Origin: DATLXU01 sp035575515
Lineage (GTDB): Bacteria > Acidobacteriota > Blastocatellia > UBA7656
NCBI GenBank assembly: GCA_035575515.1
Contig: DATLXU010000060.1
Coordinates: 62,001-126,000, forward strand
Reading direction: 5' to 3'
DNA: 64,000 nucleotides
In this document: one piece after another, positions 42,838-51,242 of the stretch
How positions within the stretch are numbered: the stretch's first letter is position 1
How the letters are laid out: every line of letters begins with the position of its first letter
Position numbers and translations under genes: made by a program
The notes under the pieces: model-generated
Told to the model about the DNA's origin: nothing
What the model saw: only the letters and a program-made list of their open reading frames with translations
Database searches by the model: none

Positions 42838-43530
42838 ATGAAGATTAGAGCGATGGCCGTCTTTGGCCTTGCGGTCATAGTAGCGCTGGCAAGCGCCTGC
42901 GCGACCAAAAAGTACGTTCGCAACCGCATCAATGAGCGGGTCACCCCGCTTGAGAATCGCACAGGCGAGCTTGAAGAGACATCGCGGCGCAACACTCAGG
43001 ACATCGCGAAGCTCGGACGTGATATTGAGGACGTGCGCGCGCGCACAGACCGCGCGCAACAACAGGCAGACCGCGCCGCGAGCGCAGCCGAGCAGGCTAA
43101 CACTCGCGTCACCGGAGTCGAGCAATCGGTCTCCGATTTGCGCTCGAACCTCGACAAATATACTGTGCAGAAGACCGTGACGGTGCTGTTCAAGGTGGGC
43201 AAATCCGATCTCACGCCGGAAGCGATGGCCGCACTCGACGAACTTGCGAGCCAGATTCGCGACCGCAACGGTTTTCTGCTTGAGATTGAAGGGTTCGCTT
43301 CATCAGACGGCACGACGGATTTGAACGACCGGCTGAGCGCGGCTCGGTCGGAAGCGGTGCGAAGGTATCTGGCCGAGCGGCACAACATCCCGCTGTTTCG
43401 CATGTCAATACTGGGATTTGGCGAGAGCCGCCCCGTCGCCGACAACGAAACTCTCGAAGGGCGCATACAGAATCGCCGCGTCGAAGTCCGCCTGCTCACA
43501 AACAACGCCGTCAGCCAGCAATCGCATTAA
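42838..43530 (+). CDS. OmpA-family lipoprotein (Pal-like)
   Basis: A 230-residue lipoprotein. The signal ends with the lipobox LASAC (Cys near residue 20). A coiled-coil stretch follows (about 25-100: ENRTGELEETSRRNTQDIAK). The OmpA-like peptidoglycan-binding domain is at about 115-225, with GFASSDGTTDLNDRLSAARS (conserved Asp) and GFGESRPVADNETLEGRIQN, then NRRVEV (Arg). It should anchor the outer membrane to peptidoglycan. ACGGAGG 6 bases before the ATG fixes the start. The TAA stop is shared with the first heptad unit. Confidence 0.88.
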   Translation: MKIRAMAVFGLAVIVALASACATKKYVRNRINERVTPLENRTGELEETSRRNTQDIAKLGRDIEDVRARTDRAQQQADRAASAAEQANTRVTGVEQSVSDLRSNLDKYTVQKTVTVLFKVGKSDLTPEAMAALDELASQIRDRNGFLLEIEGFASSDGTTDLNDRLSAARSEAVRRYLAERHNIPLFRMSILGFGESRPVADNETLEGRIQNRRVEVRLLTNNAVSQQSH

Positions 43531-43626
43531 GTCCAAAGTCCAAAGTCCGAAGTCCGAAGTCTAAGAGCGAATGGCAAACTAACTAATTAACGACTTCGGA
43601 CTTCGGACTTCAGACGCTGGACTCGT
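43529..43626. repeat. Type example of the heptad hairpin repeat
   Basis: Five consecutive heptads AAGTCCA/AAGTCCG (43529-43563) start inside the OmpA stop codon. Five consecutive inverted heptads of type GACTTCG (43592-43626) end exactly at the base before the PfkB-gene ATG. A 28-base A/T-rich loop separates them. The arms are complementary apart from a few unit variants, so one transcript could form a stem of about 35 bp with mismatches. Confidence 0.92.
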
Positions 43627-44559
43627 ATGGATTTCGGAATTGACCTGCCAACGAACAAGCCGTTCGATGCTGTTGCGCTAGGACTCAACGCGGTAGATCA
43701 CCTGATCGTCGTTCCCCACTATCCCGAATTCAACACAAAGGTTGCTTATATCTCGCACACGATTGCGCCGGGCGGACAGGCGGCTACGGCTATGGTTGCG
43801 CTTGCGCGATTAGGGATGCGCGCAAGCTACATAGGCAAAGTTGGCGACGACGACATGGGTCGCTATCAGATTAATTCAATCATCTCAGAAGGCGTTGAAT
43901 CGAGCGGCGTGATGGTTGTTGAAGGAGCTGAAACGCAGACTGCTTTTATTATTGTGGATAAGCCGAGCGGCGAGCGAACAATCATCTGGCATCGAGACGA
44001 GCGATTGACTATTCACGAAAGCGAAGTTGACCGCGAGGCGGTTACGCGAGGGCGCGTGCTTCATCTCGACGGCCACGATGTTGCGGCGTCAATCGCGGCG
44101 GCCCGGTTTGCGCGCGAGGCGGGAGTGCTTACCGTGATTGATGTTGATAATGTGTATCCGCGGATTGAAGAGCTGCTGCCGCTGATAGATTTTATTGTAT
44201 GTTCGAGCAACTTCCCTGAGCGCGTCACGGGTTGTAGCGACCTGCGTGAGGGATTGAAGAAGTTGAAAGAGAAATCAGGCTCGCCGTTTGTTGCGGCGAC
44301 CGTTGGGCGCGACGGCGCGATTGCGTATTTTCGAGATCGGTTTATTCATTCGCCTGCATTTGCGATTGACTGCCGCGACACGACGGGTGCGGGCGATGCG
44401 TTTCACGGCGGATTCATCTACGGACTGCTCGCGGGTCTTTCTGTAGAAGAAACGCTGCGGTTTGCAAACGCTGTGGCTGCATTGAAGTGCCGCGCAATTG
44501 GCGCACGAACTGCGCTGCCTACGATTGATGAAGTGAATCAGATGCTTGCAAGAGGATGA
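43627..44559 (+). CDS. PfkB-family sugar kinase
   Basis: A 310-residue ribokinase-fold enzyme that phosphorylates a sugar or nucleoside with ATP in the cytoplasm. The first PfkB motif is in GGQAATAMVALARLGMRASY, and the second, DTTGAGDAFHGGFIYGL (about residues 255-271), holds the catalytic Asp and anion hole. The length is standard. The substrate is not readable: ribose, fructose or sulfofructose-like sugars are possible. There is no Shine-Dalgarno site, since the ATG follows a heptad unit. The terminator at 44599 ends the transcript before the initiator tRNA gene on the opposite strand. Confidence 0.88.
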   Translation: MDFGIDLPTNKPFDAVALGLNAVDHLIVVPHYPEFNTKVAYISHTIAPGGQAATAMVALARLGMRASYIGKVGDDDMGRYQINSIISEGVESSGVMVVEGAETQTAFIIVDKPSGERTIIWHRDERLTIHESEVDREAVTRGRVLHLDGHDVAASIAAARFAREAGVLTVIDVDNVYPRIEELLPLIDFIVCSSNFPERVTGCSDLREGLKKLKEKSGSPFVAATVGRDGAIAYFRDRFIHSPAFAIDCRDTTGAGDAFHGGFIYGLLAGLSVEETLRFANAVAALKCRAIGARTALPTIDEVNQMLARG

Positions 44560-44598
44560 TAGCGGCGCTTTTCGGCTCGATTTGCGCGCAAGAAAAAA

Positions 44599-44621
44599 GC
44601 CACCCGTAAGAGTGGCCTTTT
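44599..44621 (+). terminator. Rho-independent terminator, probably used from both sides
   Basis: GCCAC (44599-44603) pairs with GTGGC (44612-44616). A-rich bases precede the stem and CTTTTT follows. It lies between the plus-strand PfkB gene and the minus-strand initiator tRNA, so both transcripts can end here. Confidence 0.85.
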
Positions 44622-44630
44622 TCGCTAAAA

Positions 44631-44704
<74 letters not shown>

Positions 44705-44718
44705 CCAAAATTGAAAGA

Positions 44719-45156
44719 TCAATTTGAAGCCTTAGTATAGCTGCGCGTTCGTTGAGGTGTCAAGTTGGCCATCCGAACCGCTGCGGTTTGTTCTTCATTC
44801 TGCGGCAGTCTTATCACAACGTCGCCCGGACGAACGAAACCGAACCTTTGGCGCGCGAACTGCTCAATCGCCGCCCTGTCGTTTTTCAGTTGTTGCACCT
44901 CGCGCTCGCGTCTCTCGACCCGAACCTTCAATTCTTCAAGCTTGATCGCGGCAGCCTCTCGCTTCGCCACAGCCTCGGCAAGCTCCGATTCGGCTCGCCA
45001 GTAAATTGAAACACAGATGGCCGATGCGGCCAGAATGACCATCACTATTAAACCATCAATCAGACGGCGAGACCGTAGCCTTCGCCTTTCGACCAGTTCG
45101 ATTCTGGCCGACGAGATGAACCGATTAATCCAGAATGTATTTGCGGCCTGACTCAA
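44719..45156 (-). CDS. FtsB/DivIC-like septum formation initiator protein
   Basis: A 145-residue protein with one membrane helix (about 32-52, LIDGLIVMVILAASAICVSI) and an extracytoplasmic coiled coil (AEAVAKREAAAIKLEELKVR, VERREREVQQLKNDRAAIEQ). A conserved tail FARQRFGFVRPGDVVIRL follows. This is the FtsB/DivIC layout that bridges FtsL and FtsQ in the divisome. TTG at 45156 is chosen because GGAGGTG lies 4 bases upstream. The gene then overlaps the end of the phosphohexomutase gene by 32 bases. Confidence 0.75.
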   Translation of the reverse strand: MSQAANTFWINRFISSARIELVERRRLRSRRLIDGLIVMVILAASAICVSIYWRAESELAEAVAKREAAAIKLEELKVRVERREREVQQLKNDRAAIEQFARQRFGFVRPGDVVIRLPQNEEQTAAVRMANLTPQRTRSYTKASN

Positions 45157-46519
45157 GCAACACCTCCAATTCTTGCTCGTTTCCAGCTTCGGCATAAATC
45201 CGTACAAGCGGCTCTGTGCCTGAAGGGCGCATCAACAACCATGCTCCATCTTCAAGAATGAATTTCGCTCCATCAACTCGACTGACAGAAATGACGCGGC
45301 GACCGGCAAACTCCACAGGCTCTGTTGCAAGCTTATCTGACAAGCCCTGTTGCAGCTCCGGCGTGAGCCGCACGCCTATGCGCCCGCTCACAAGCTTTCC
45401 AACATCTCGGTAAACCTTTTCAAGCATCTCGCCAAGCGATGCGCCGCGCCGCGCCACCATCTCGGCGACGAGCAAGCAGGCAAGTATCCCATCCTTTTCA
45501 GGAAAGTGCCCCTTGATGGAAAGCCCCGCAGACTCTTCGCCGCCGATGGCGATTCGGTCTTCATTTATCAACTGCCCGATGTACTTGAACCCGACCGGCG
45601 TTTCTATCACTTCAATCCCGCGCCGCGCGGCGACCCTGTCAACAAGATGTGTCGTCGCAACGGAGCGCGCGACGGCATTGCTCCATCCACGCGATTCAGC
45701 CAGGTAATCAACGAGCAATGTTATTATTAAATTCGGCGAGATGAACGAGCCGTCGCGATCGAGCACGCCAAATCGGTCGGCGTCGCCGTCCGTAGAAAGT
45801 CCAAGATGATACCTGCCCTCGATGACTTTGTCTCGAAGCTCTTCGAGGTATTCCGCGTCAGGCTCAGGGCTGTGCCCGCCGAAATAAACGTCGCGCCAGT
45901 CGTGCAGCATCACGACTTCGCAGCCCGCGTCGTTCAATGCTTTATTCAAATAGCCGCGCCCCGTGCCCCAAAGCGGGTCGTAGGCGACGCGAAGGCCTGA
46001 GCTGGCAATCGCTTTGAAATCAATCTTCGCTGCCAGGTCTTTCAAATAATCATCCACAAGCGCGAGGCTCTTTACGGGTTGAGCCGGGGCGCCTTCTTTC
46101 AAAATCTTCGTGCCTTCGAGATTCATAATCTCGCGCTCTATCTCGCCTGTGACTTCAGGGAGCGCGGGCGCTCCGTCCGAAGTTGAAAATTTCATCCCGC
46201 AATATTCCGGCGGATTGTGGCTCGCCGTGAAATTAATAGCGCCGCTTGCGCCGCGCGAGCGAACCGCGTAAGCGATAGCCGGCGTAGGCGTCGCTCTATC
46301 GCACAAAAGCGGATCGAATCCGTTTGCGGCAATTATGCGCGCCGATTCTGCCGCGAATATCTCGGCCATAAAGCGCGTGTCATAGCCGACAATGACTTGA
46401 GAGCCGGGCGATGCTTTCTTCAGATAATTGCAAATAGCCTGCGTAACACGACGAACAGCGACGAATGTAAATTCATCGGCGATAATTGCGCGCCAACCAG
46501 AAGTCCCAAACTTGATCAT
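45125..46519 (-). CDS. Phosphoglucomutase/phosphomannomutase family protein
   Basis: A 464-residue alpha-D-phosphohexomutase. The phosphoserine loop is INFTASHNPPEYCGMKFS (Ser near residue 98). The metal loop is STDGDADRFGVLD, and the sugar-binding loop is GGEESAGLSIKGHFPEKDG. The C-terminal phosphate-binding loop is MRPSGTEPLVRIYAE. It interconverts hexose 1- and 6-phosphates in the cytoplasm. The motif details suggest glucose or mannose rather than glucosamine, but this is not certain. ATG 46519 has an upstream spacer of 297 bases shared with the divergent tRNA promoter. The FtsB-like gene overlaps its 3' end. Confidence 0.9.
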   Translation of the reverse strand: MIKFGTSGWRAIIADEFTFVAVRRVTQAICNYLKKASPGSQVIVGYDTRFMAEIFAAESARIIAANGFDPLLCDRATPTPAIAYAVRSRGASGAINFTASHNPPEYCGMKFSTSDGAPALPEVTGEIEREIMNLEGTKILKEGAPAQPVKSLALVDDYLKDLAAKIDFKAIASSGLRVAYDPLWGTGRGYLNKALNDAGCEVVMLHDWRDVYFGGHSPEPDAEYLEELRDKVIEGRYHLGLSTDGDADRFGVLDRDGSFISPNLIITLLVDYLAESRGWSNAVARSVATTHLVDRVAARRGIEVIETPVGFKYIGQLINEDRIAIGGEESAGLSIKGHFPEKDGILACLLVAEMVARRGASLGEMLEKVYRDVGKLVSGRIGVRLTPELQQGLSDKLATEPVEFAGRRVISVSRVDGAKFILEDGAWLLMRPSGTEPLVRIYAEAGNEQELEVLLESGRKYILD

Positions 46520-46712
46520 CGTCGAGTAATTTCGGTCCCAGGTGAGTAAGACCGTTCAGAAATCCCTGCTGGTTTAATTCACATGCGTCCGGATTATTGG
46601 GGCGTCACAGCCCGTTGTGGGGAATGGGCTTAACTGACAGGAAGCGACTTTACCATCTTTTATTTCGGAGCGCAACAACTTTCTTTTGCCCGCAAGCAAT
46701 CAAACTTCGCCA

Positions 46713-46741
46713 TTGCGAGATCGCTGTCCCATTGCTATAAT
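46713..46741 (+). promoter_or_regulatory. Sigma-70-type promoter of the tRNA-Lys/tRNA-Glu pair
   Basis: TTGCGA (46713-46718) and consensus TATAAT (46736-46741) are separated by exactly 17 bases. The first tRNA base is 75 bases downstream, across a leader with a small inverted repeat (CTGCCACAGCAG). The spacer 46520-46712 holds no gene. Confidence 0.75.
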
Positions 46742-46816
46742 CAGTATTTCGCAAATTACTGGCGGCTCTGCCACAGCAGAGGGATCGCAGGTTGCCGCAA
46801 GTTTTTTTCAAGATCG

Positions 46817-46889
46817 GGGCCGTTAGCTCAGTTGGTAGAGCATCTGGCTTTTAACCAGAGGGTCGTTGGTTCGAGTCCAACACGGCTCA
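46817..46889 (+). tRNA. tRNA-Lys (anticodon TTT)
   Basis: A 73-base cloverleaf. The acceptor strands GGGCCGT and ACGGCTC pair with one G-T. The anticodon stem TCTGG/CCAGA surrounds loop CTTTTAA, giving TTT at positions 34-36. The T arm is TTGGTTCGAGTCCAA. CCA is not encoded. It is read 5 bases before tRNA-Glu. Confidence 0.96.
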
Positions 46890-46894
46890 TTTTT

Positions 46895-46967
46895 GACTCG
46901 TTCGTCTAGGGGCCTAGGACACCGCCCTTTCACGGCGGCAACACGGGTTCAAATCCCGTACGAGTCA
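46895..46967 (+). tRNA. tRNA-Glu (anticodon TTC)
   Basis: A 73-base cloverleaf. GACTCGT pairs with ACGAGTC in the acceptor stem. The anticodon stem CCGCC/GGCGG surrounds loop CTTTCAC, giving TTC. The T arm is CGGGTTCAAATCCCG. CCA is not encoded. It shares the upstream promoter with tRNA-Lys and is followed by a terminator. Confidence 0.96.
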
Positions 46968-46980
46968 TCCTTTAATGACA

Positions 46981-47036
46981 AAGCCTAAAGATGAAACTCA
47001 CTACGGCTTGCTGCGAAGAGTTTCCTCTTTAGGCTT
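46981..47036 (+). terminator. Terminator after the tRNA pair
   Basis: AAGCCTAAAGA (46981-46991) pairs perfectly with TCTTTAGGCTT (47026-47036), followed by TTCTCTC. Inner bases GAAACTC and GAGTTTC extend the stem. It starts 13 bases after tRNA-Glu. Confidence 0.85.
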
Positions 47037-47136
47037 TTCTCTCGAAAAGAAACTAACGCGCATTTGAGTGAAAGTTATCTAGTGAACCGATCAAAAGACC
47101 TATCATCCATTCCAGAGGTTCATCAGTATCAGCTAT

Positions 47137-48099
47137 TCACTGCGCGGGAGTGATGACGATATTTCTGAAGGCAACCTTTCCATGATCTCCCTGAAGCATA
47201 ATCGGCCCGGCTGCGCCTTCATCGCTGTCTAGCGCGCCGCCTGTTATTCCGGGAATCTCTTCGTCATCAATGATCTTCTTGCCGTTGAGAACCACCGTAA
47301 CTCGACGACCGATCAGCGTGATGTCATAACTCTGCCACTCGTTTGGTCTCCCAGCAGCATTGACGCTCGGTCTGATGAATCCATATACGCCTCCCATGCG
47401 CAGGCTGTCTGCAGCTTTTCCGAAATCGTCCTGTATCTGCACCTCATACCGCCCGCGAAGATATATACCGCTGTTGCTCTTTTCAACTATGTTGAACTCC
47501 ACGTGCAGCTTGAAATCGGTGAACTTCCGCTCGGTGATGATGTCCACGCACGGCACGTTGTTGGTCAAAGCGCCATCAACAACGCTCCAACAATTGCCTC
47601 TGCTGTTGCTGCGCAGCTTCCAACCCGTAATGTCTTTGCCGTTGAAAAGCCTCAAAGGCTTACCCCACTTCGGCCCCGCGGAGCGTTCGAGACCAGGCGC
47701 TCGCACTCCGGTCCAGGTCAAAGTCTTTCCGCTGGCGTCTTCCGTTGTGCCTTCCAGTTTGCCTCCTACAAGCTTCCCTTTGAAAACAAGATCGCTTCGG
47801 TTCTGCTCATACTGAACTGGAACCCTGAACATTAGCTCTCCATTGCGGTATTCTATCTGAGTGATGTGGCGCATGCTGCCAAAGCGGCCCACAAATCGGC
47901 CCATCAGTTCCGTCTCCTTGCGGAGCATAATCTCAAGCCAGGACGGGTAAGCTTCACCTGCTCCGTTAACGGTCAAATCCCAGCGGCCAAGAACTGCGTC
48001 GGCAAAACCGGGCTGCGGCGACTGCGCCACCGCGGATGATTGCAGAACAAACAGGCTCAGGACCAACGTCAATGACAACGTGAAGAGGCTATTACGCAT
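47137..48099 (-). CDS. Secreted DUF1080 (3-keto-disaccharide hydrolase family) protein
   Basis: A 320-residue exported protein. The signal peptide is MRNSLFTLSLTLVLSLFVLQ. The C-terminal 200 residues form a DUF1080 jelly-roll-like domain (LRLFNGKDITGWKLRSNSRG; DFKLHVEFNIVEKSNSGIYL; GAAGPIMLQGDHGKVAFRNI). DUF1080 proteins hydrolyse 3-keto-sugars or bind glycans. The N-terminal segment (VLGRWDLTVNGAGEAYPSWL) is a lipocalin-like strand set seen in fused members. ATG 48099 is chosen because AAGGAG lies 9 bases upstream; an in-frame ATG at 48132 has no such site. Confidence 0.82.
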   Translation of the reverse strand: MRNSLFTLSLTLVLSLFVLQSSAVAQSPQPGFADAVLGRWDLTVNGAGEAYPSWLEIMLRKETELMGRFVGRFGSMRHITQIEYRNGELMFRVPVQYEQNRSDLVFKGKLVGGKLEGTTEDASGKTLTWTGVRAPGLERSAGPKWGKPLRLFNGKDITGWKLRSNSRGNCWSVVDGALTNNVPCVDIITERKFTDFKLHVEFNIVEKSNSGIYLRGRYEVQIQDDFGKAADSLRMGGVYGFIRPSVNAAGRPNEWQSYDITLIGRRVTVVLNGKKIIDDEEIPGITGGALDSDEGAAGPIMLQGDHGKVAFRNIVITPAQ

Positions 48100-48283
48100 C
48101 GAGAAATCTCCTTCGTTCAAAGATAATCTCAACAGCTAATATTCAATCGAAAAACAACATCAGCAATGATACTACACAATAACCATCGTGCCAGTTGCTG
48201 AAGTCGCAGTTGAATAGTCAGATCAGGTTTCGGCCTTAATTGAGCGCAGGTACATTAGATCAGAAGCTGAGAGGCAATATCGA

Positions 48284-48445
48284 ATGCTCAATTCCTATCC
48301 GATGAATCAAAGTGTAGAATTGCTTCTCATGGCAATCCTTTTCGTGGATGAAGTAAAGTTAATCATTTGGCTCTTTGCTCTTGCCGTTGTCTTCGGGTTA
48401 ATCGGGCTGGCAGCCATCTTGAAGCTGATTCGCAGAGATAAATGA
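48284..48445 (+). CDS. Small single-pass membrane protein (53 residues)
   Basis: A short open frame on the plus strand. Residues 1-22 are mixed (MLNSYPMNQSVELLLMAILF). Residues about 27-48 form a strong hydrophobic helix (LIIWLFALAVVFGLIGLAAI), followed by a basic KLIRRDK end, the pattern of a one-helix inner-membrane microprotein. GAGAGG lies about 9 bases before the ATG. There is no overlap with a larger gene. I cannot show that it is translated; the hydrophobic pattern and ribosome site are the only support. Confidence 0.4.
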   Translation: MLNSYPMNQSVELLLMAILFVDEVKLIIWLFALAVVFGLIGLAAILKLIRRDK

Positions 48446-48508
48446 TTCGAGAAATGATTTCGCTGTCAAATAATGAGGTTGCCCTTCTCAGCGCGAGAGT
48501 GCTCAGGC

Positions 48509-50947
48509 TCACATAATCTTATACTGTCCAAGATCGCTGGTGCCGAGATTGCGCGATTCCGAAGGTGCCGCTTTTCGCTTCGCTTTGTCGGCGTACATAG
48601 CGCGGTCGGCTGCAAGCAGCAATTCATCGAGCGTGTTGCCTTCCGACCCGAAGCAGGCCCACCCGATGCTTATGCCAATCGCCATCTTTATTCCGCCAAA
48701 ACTCAATTCATAACGATCAACCGCCCGTTGAATTCTGTGCGCAAGCTCGCTCGCTTCTTCCGGGCCAACCTGCATAATTCCGACGAACTCGTCGCCCGCA
48801 TAACGACCCACGAAATCCGACGACCGAACCTGCGAAAGTAATACCCGAGCAAAATCTCTCAGCGCCTGATCTCCTGCCTGATGCCCGAACCTGTCATTGA
48901 CCGTCTTTAACCCGTCAAGGTCCATCATCATCACGCAGAAGGTGTCCTTATGCCTGAGCGCGCGGTCAAGCTCTTCTTCAAACCTATAGCGAAGCGCGCG
49001 CGCGTTCGGCAGCCCCGTCAGCAAATCCGTGAGCGCGCTCGTTTCGGTTCGCTCGTGATGCACAGCGTTGGCTATTGCGTCAGAAGCCAGCTTCGCAACC
49101 GCTTCAACGAGCCTCAGATGATCCGCCGTGTAAGAATCCAAATCGGCTGAGTAGAGCGCAAGCGCGCCCAGCGCCTCTTCGTCTCTCGTTAAAGGAACGA
49201 CTATCGCCGTGCGATACTGCTCGGGCACTTCGATTCGCATCACGTCGAAATCGAGTTGCGGGTCGCAGTTGTGCATCGAATGACGATTGATCGTGACCCA
49301 GCCCGTAATGCCCAGACCCGAAGGGATGCGGCGGCCTTTGAATTTGTCCGAGTTGCGCCCCGCAACATGCGCTGCTTCCAAGTCGGTCGAGTCCTGCTTT
49401 ACAAGATAAAGCACGCAGGTCGTGTAGCTGACTATGTCTTCGAGCCGCGAAGAAAAGACCGCAAAGGTGTCTCTGAGATCGAGACTCGTGCCTATGGTCT
49501 GCGCGATGCCGTAGAGCACCATCACTTCACGGTGCGCGCTGCGTATCTGCTCGAATACCACAGGCCCGCTGTCGGGCTTGCGCGATTGCGCGGCTCCATT
49601 CTGCCTGATGCTTTCAATTCTGTGGGTCTCGACGCGCTGCTCGCGTATCTGCGCTTCAAACTCGTGAAGATTATCTAAAAAGACGCTCACAACCGATGGG
49701 TCGAAGACCGTGCCGCTGCCTTCCTTCAGCATCGCGATGGCTTCTTCGCGCGTCATCGCCTTGCGATACTGACGGTCCTCGCGCACAGCGTCGAAGCAAT
49801 CGGCTACGGTGAGTATCCTCGCCGTGATGGGTATCTCGTCACCTTTGAGTCCGTCAGGGTAGCCGCGCCCGTCCCATCGCTCGTGATGGTGGCGCACGAC
49901 CGGCACAACCGGATATGGAAACCCGACGCGCTCAAGTATCTCTGCGCCGACAATTGTGTGGACCTTCATCTTCTCGAATTCAGCAGGCGTGAGCTGACCG
50001 GGCTTGTTGAGTATGTAATCTGGAACAGCGAGCTTGCCAATGTCGTGCAGCAGCGCGCCCGCCTTCAACGCTTCAATCTCAGGCTCGGAAAGTCCGAACA
50101 ATCGCGCAAGTCCCGTCGCGTAAATCCGCACGCGGCTGACATGCTCGTGCGTCACTTCGTCTTTCGCATCAATGGCAATCGCCAGCGCCTCGATTGTTCT
50201 CAAGTGCAGATCGGCCATCTGCTCGGCGTGCCGGCTCGATGCCTCCATCTTATCCAGATAGACTTTGTAGGTGAAATATGTGATCGCAAGTATCGGGACC
50301 GATATGATGAAAGCGTAAAAAGATATGATCGAAATCAGATTGATAACGAGGCAGGCCGCAACCGCCCCGACGAAGTATGAGATCGAAGTCCATAAAAAAG
50401 TATCGCGCCAGGTGGCAAGGACGGTGCGTCCGCTGCGCAGCGCCGTCACCAAACACATCAAACCTGAATTCACCGCGTAATGAATCAGAGCCAGCACGCC
50501 TGCGGCCATAAAGAGCCGCTGCATATCCGCAGCTAACGCGCTTGGATCGCCGAATGCCCACCTCACCGCTTCGCTCGATACGAAGATCGAAAGGCTCATC
50601 ACTGCTGTGTTGAACCAGATTATTTTGCGCCTGCCTTTGAATTGGAGAGTGCAAATGAAAGCATCCACTGCGGCGAGCACGACCGACGCATAAGTGCCGT
50701 AACGCAGCACTGAGATGAAAATGAACGTGTCGCTCAGAGTGACGGTGTTGGAAGTTTTCGGGATTCCTATGTCTATGCGCGAAATGAGCAACACGGTCAC
50801 GGCAGCGACTAACGCCCACTCCGTGTTGATGGGATTGGAGACAAGCGCATAAAGTGCGTAGGCGAACGTCGCCAGCCCCGTTACAGAAACAATAGTACTT
50901 ACGAGGCGCGCAGCATTGCTCGACTGCTCTGTGTTGACCCTCTCCAT
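48509..50947 (-). CDS. Membrane HD-GYP, GAF and GGDEF signalling protein
   Basis: An 812-residue protein from ATG 50947 (24 codons more if the ATG at 51019 is used). A multi-helix membrane domain covers the first 220 residues. The HD-GYP phosphodiesterase domain has LLHDIGKLAVPDYI and HHHERWDGRGYPDGL, so both metal and GYP motifs are intact. A GAF-like domain follows (LDLRDTFAVFSSRLEDIVSY). The C-terminal diguanylate cyclase domain has LTDLLTGLPNARAL and GRYAGDEFVGIMQ, an AGDEF variant that is often active. Both synthesis and breakdown of cyclic di-GMP are therefore possible in one protein. Confidence 0.9.
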   Translation of the reverse strand: MERVNTEQSSNAARLVSTIVSVTGLATFAYALYALVSNPINTEWALVAAVTVLLISRIDIGIPKTSNTVTLSDTFIFISVLRYGTYASVVLAAVDAFICTLQFKGRRKIIWFNTAVMSLSIFVSSEAVRWAFGDPSALAADMQRLFMAAGVLALIHYAVNSGLMCLVTALRSGRTVLATWRDTFLWTSISYFVGAVAACLVINLISIISFYAFIISVPILAITYFTYKVYLDKMEASSRHAEQMADLHLRTIEALAIAIDAKDEVTHEHVSRVRIYATGLARLFGLSEPEIEALKAGALLHDIGKLAVPDYILNKPGQLTPAEFEKMKVHTIVGAEILERVGFPYPVVPVVRHHHERWDGRGYPDGLKGDEIPITARILTVADCFDAVREDRQYRKAMTREEAIAMLKEGSGTVFDPSVVSVFLDNLHEFEAQIREQRVETHRIESIRQNGAAQSRKPDSGPVVFEQIRSAHREVMVLYGIAQTIGTSLDLRDTFAVFSSRLEDIVSYTTCVLYLVKQDSTDLEAAHVAGRNSDKFKGRRIPSGLGITGWVTINRHSMHNCDPQLDFDVMRIEVPEQYRTAIVVPLTRDEEALGALALYSADLDSYTADHLRLVEAVAKLASDAIANAVHHERTETSALTDLLTGLPNARALRYRFEEELDRALRHKDTFCVMMMDLDGLKTVNDRFGHQAGDQALRDFARVLLSQVRSSDFVGRYAGDEFVGIMQVGPEEASELAHRIQRAVDRYELSFGGIKMAIGISIGWACFGSEGNTLDELLLAADRAMYADKAKRKAAPSESRNLGTSDLGQYKIM

Positions 50948-51188
50948 AATCACGCCCTTTTTGGCTACAAAGGGAAAACCCGAACTGTTAAGGCGAGATT
51001 CGTTCCACGCCATTGCCATGCCATTAACTTAAGCGGCAACAAATGATTAGGCGTTTACCGCAGGGGCAGCTTGGTGATTGAATGCGGCAGAATTAATCAA
51101 CTTGATTGACCGAATAAGGTCATTTTGCCGCTAGCGTTATGAAGGGGAAGGGGCTTTTAGCAGCAGTCTTCGTATCCAACCTGCAATC

Positions 51189-51238
51189 AAAATATCAGCG
51201 GCGCACAGGCGCACACCGGCTTGCGCCGCTGATATTTT
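51189..51238 (-). terminator. Strong 17-bp hairpin terminator of the Clp ATPase gene
   Basis: Bases 51189-51205 are the exact inverted copy of 51222-51238, giving 17 unbroken pairs around a 16-base loop. The A/T end of the stem gives TTTTGATTG on the minus strand. It lies 4 bases after the Clp stop codon. Confidence 0.85.
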
Positions 51239-51242
51239 AGGA

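Noticed and set aside
46520..46712. Spacer before the tRNA promoter considered as an RNA gene or riboswitch
   Set aside because: Only one small GC hairpin (AGCCC against GGGCT near 46610) is seen, and nothing matches a known leader structure.
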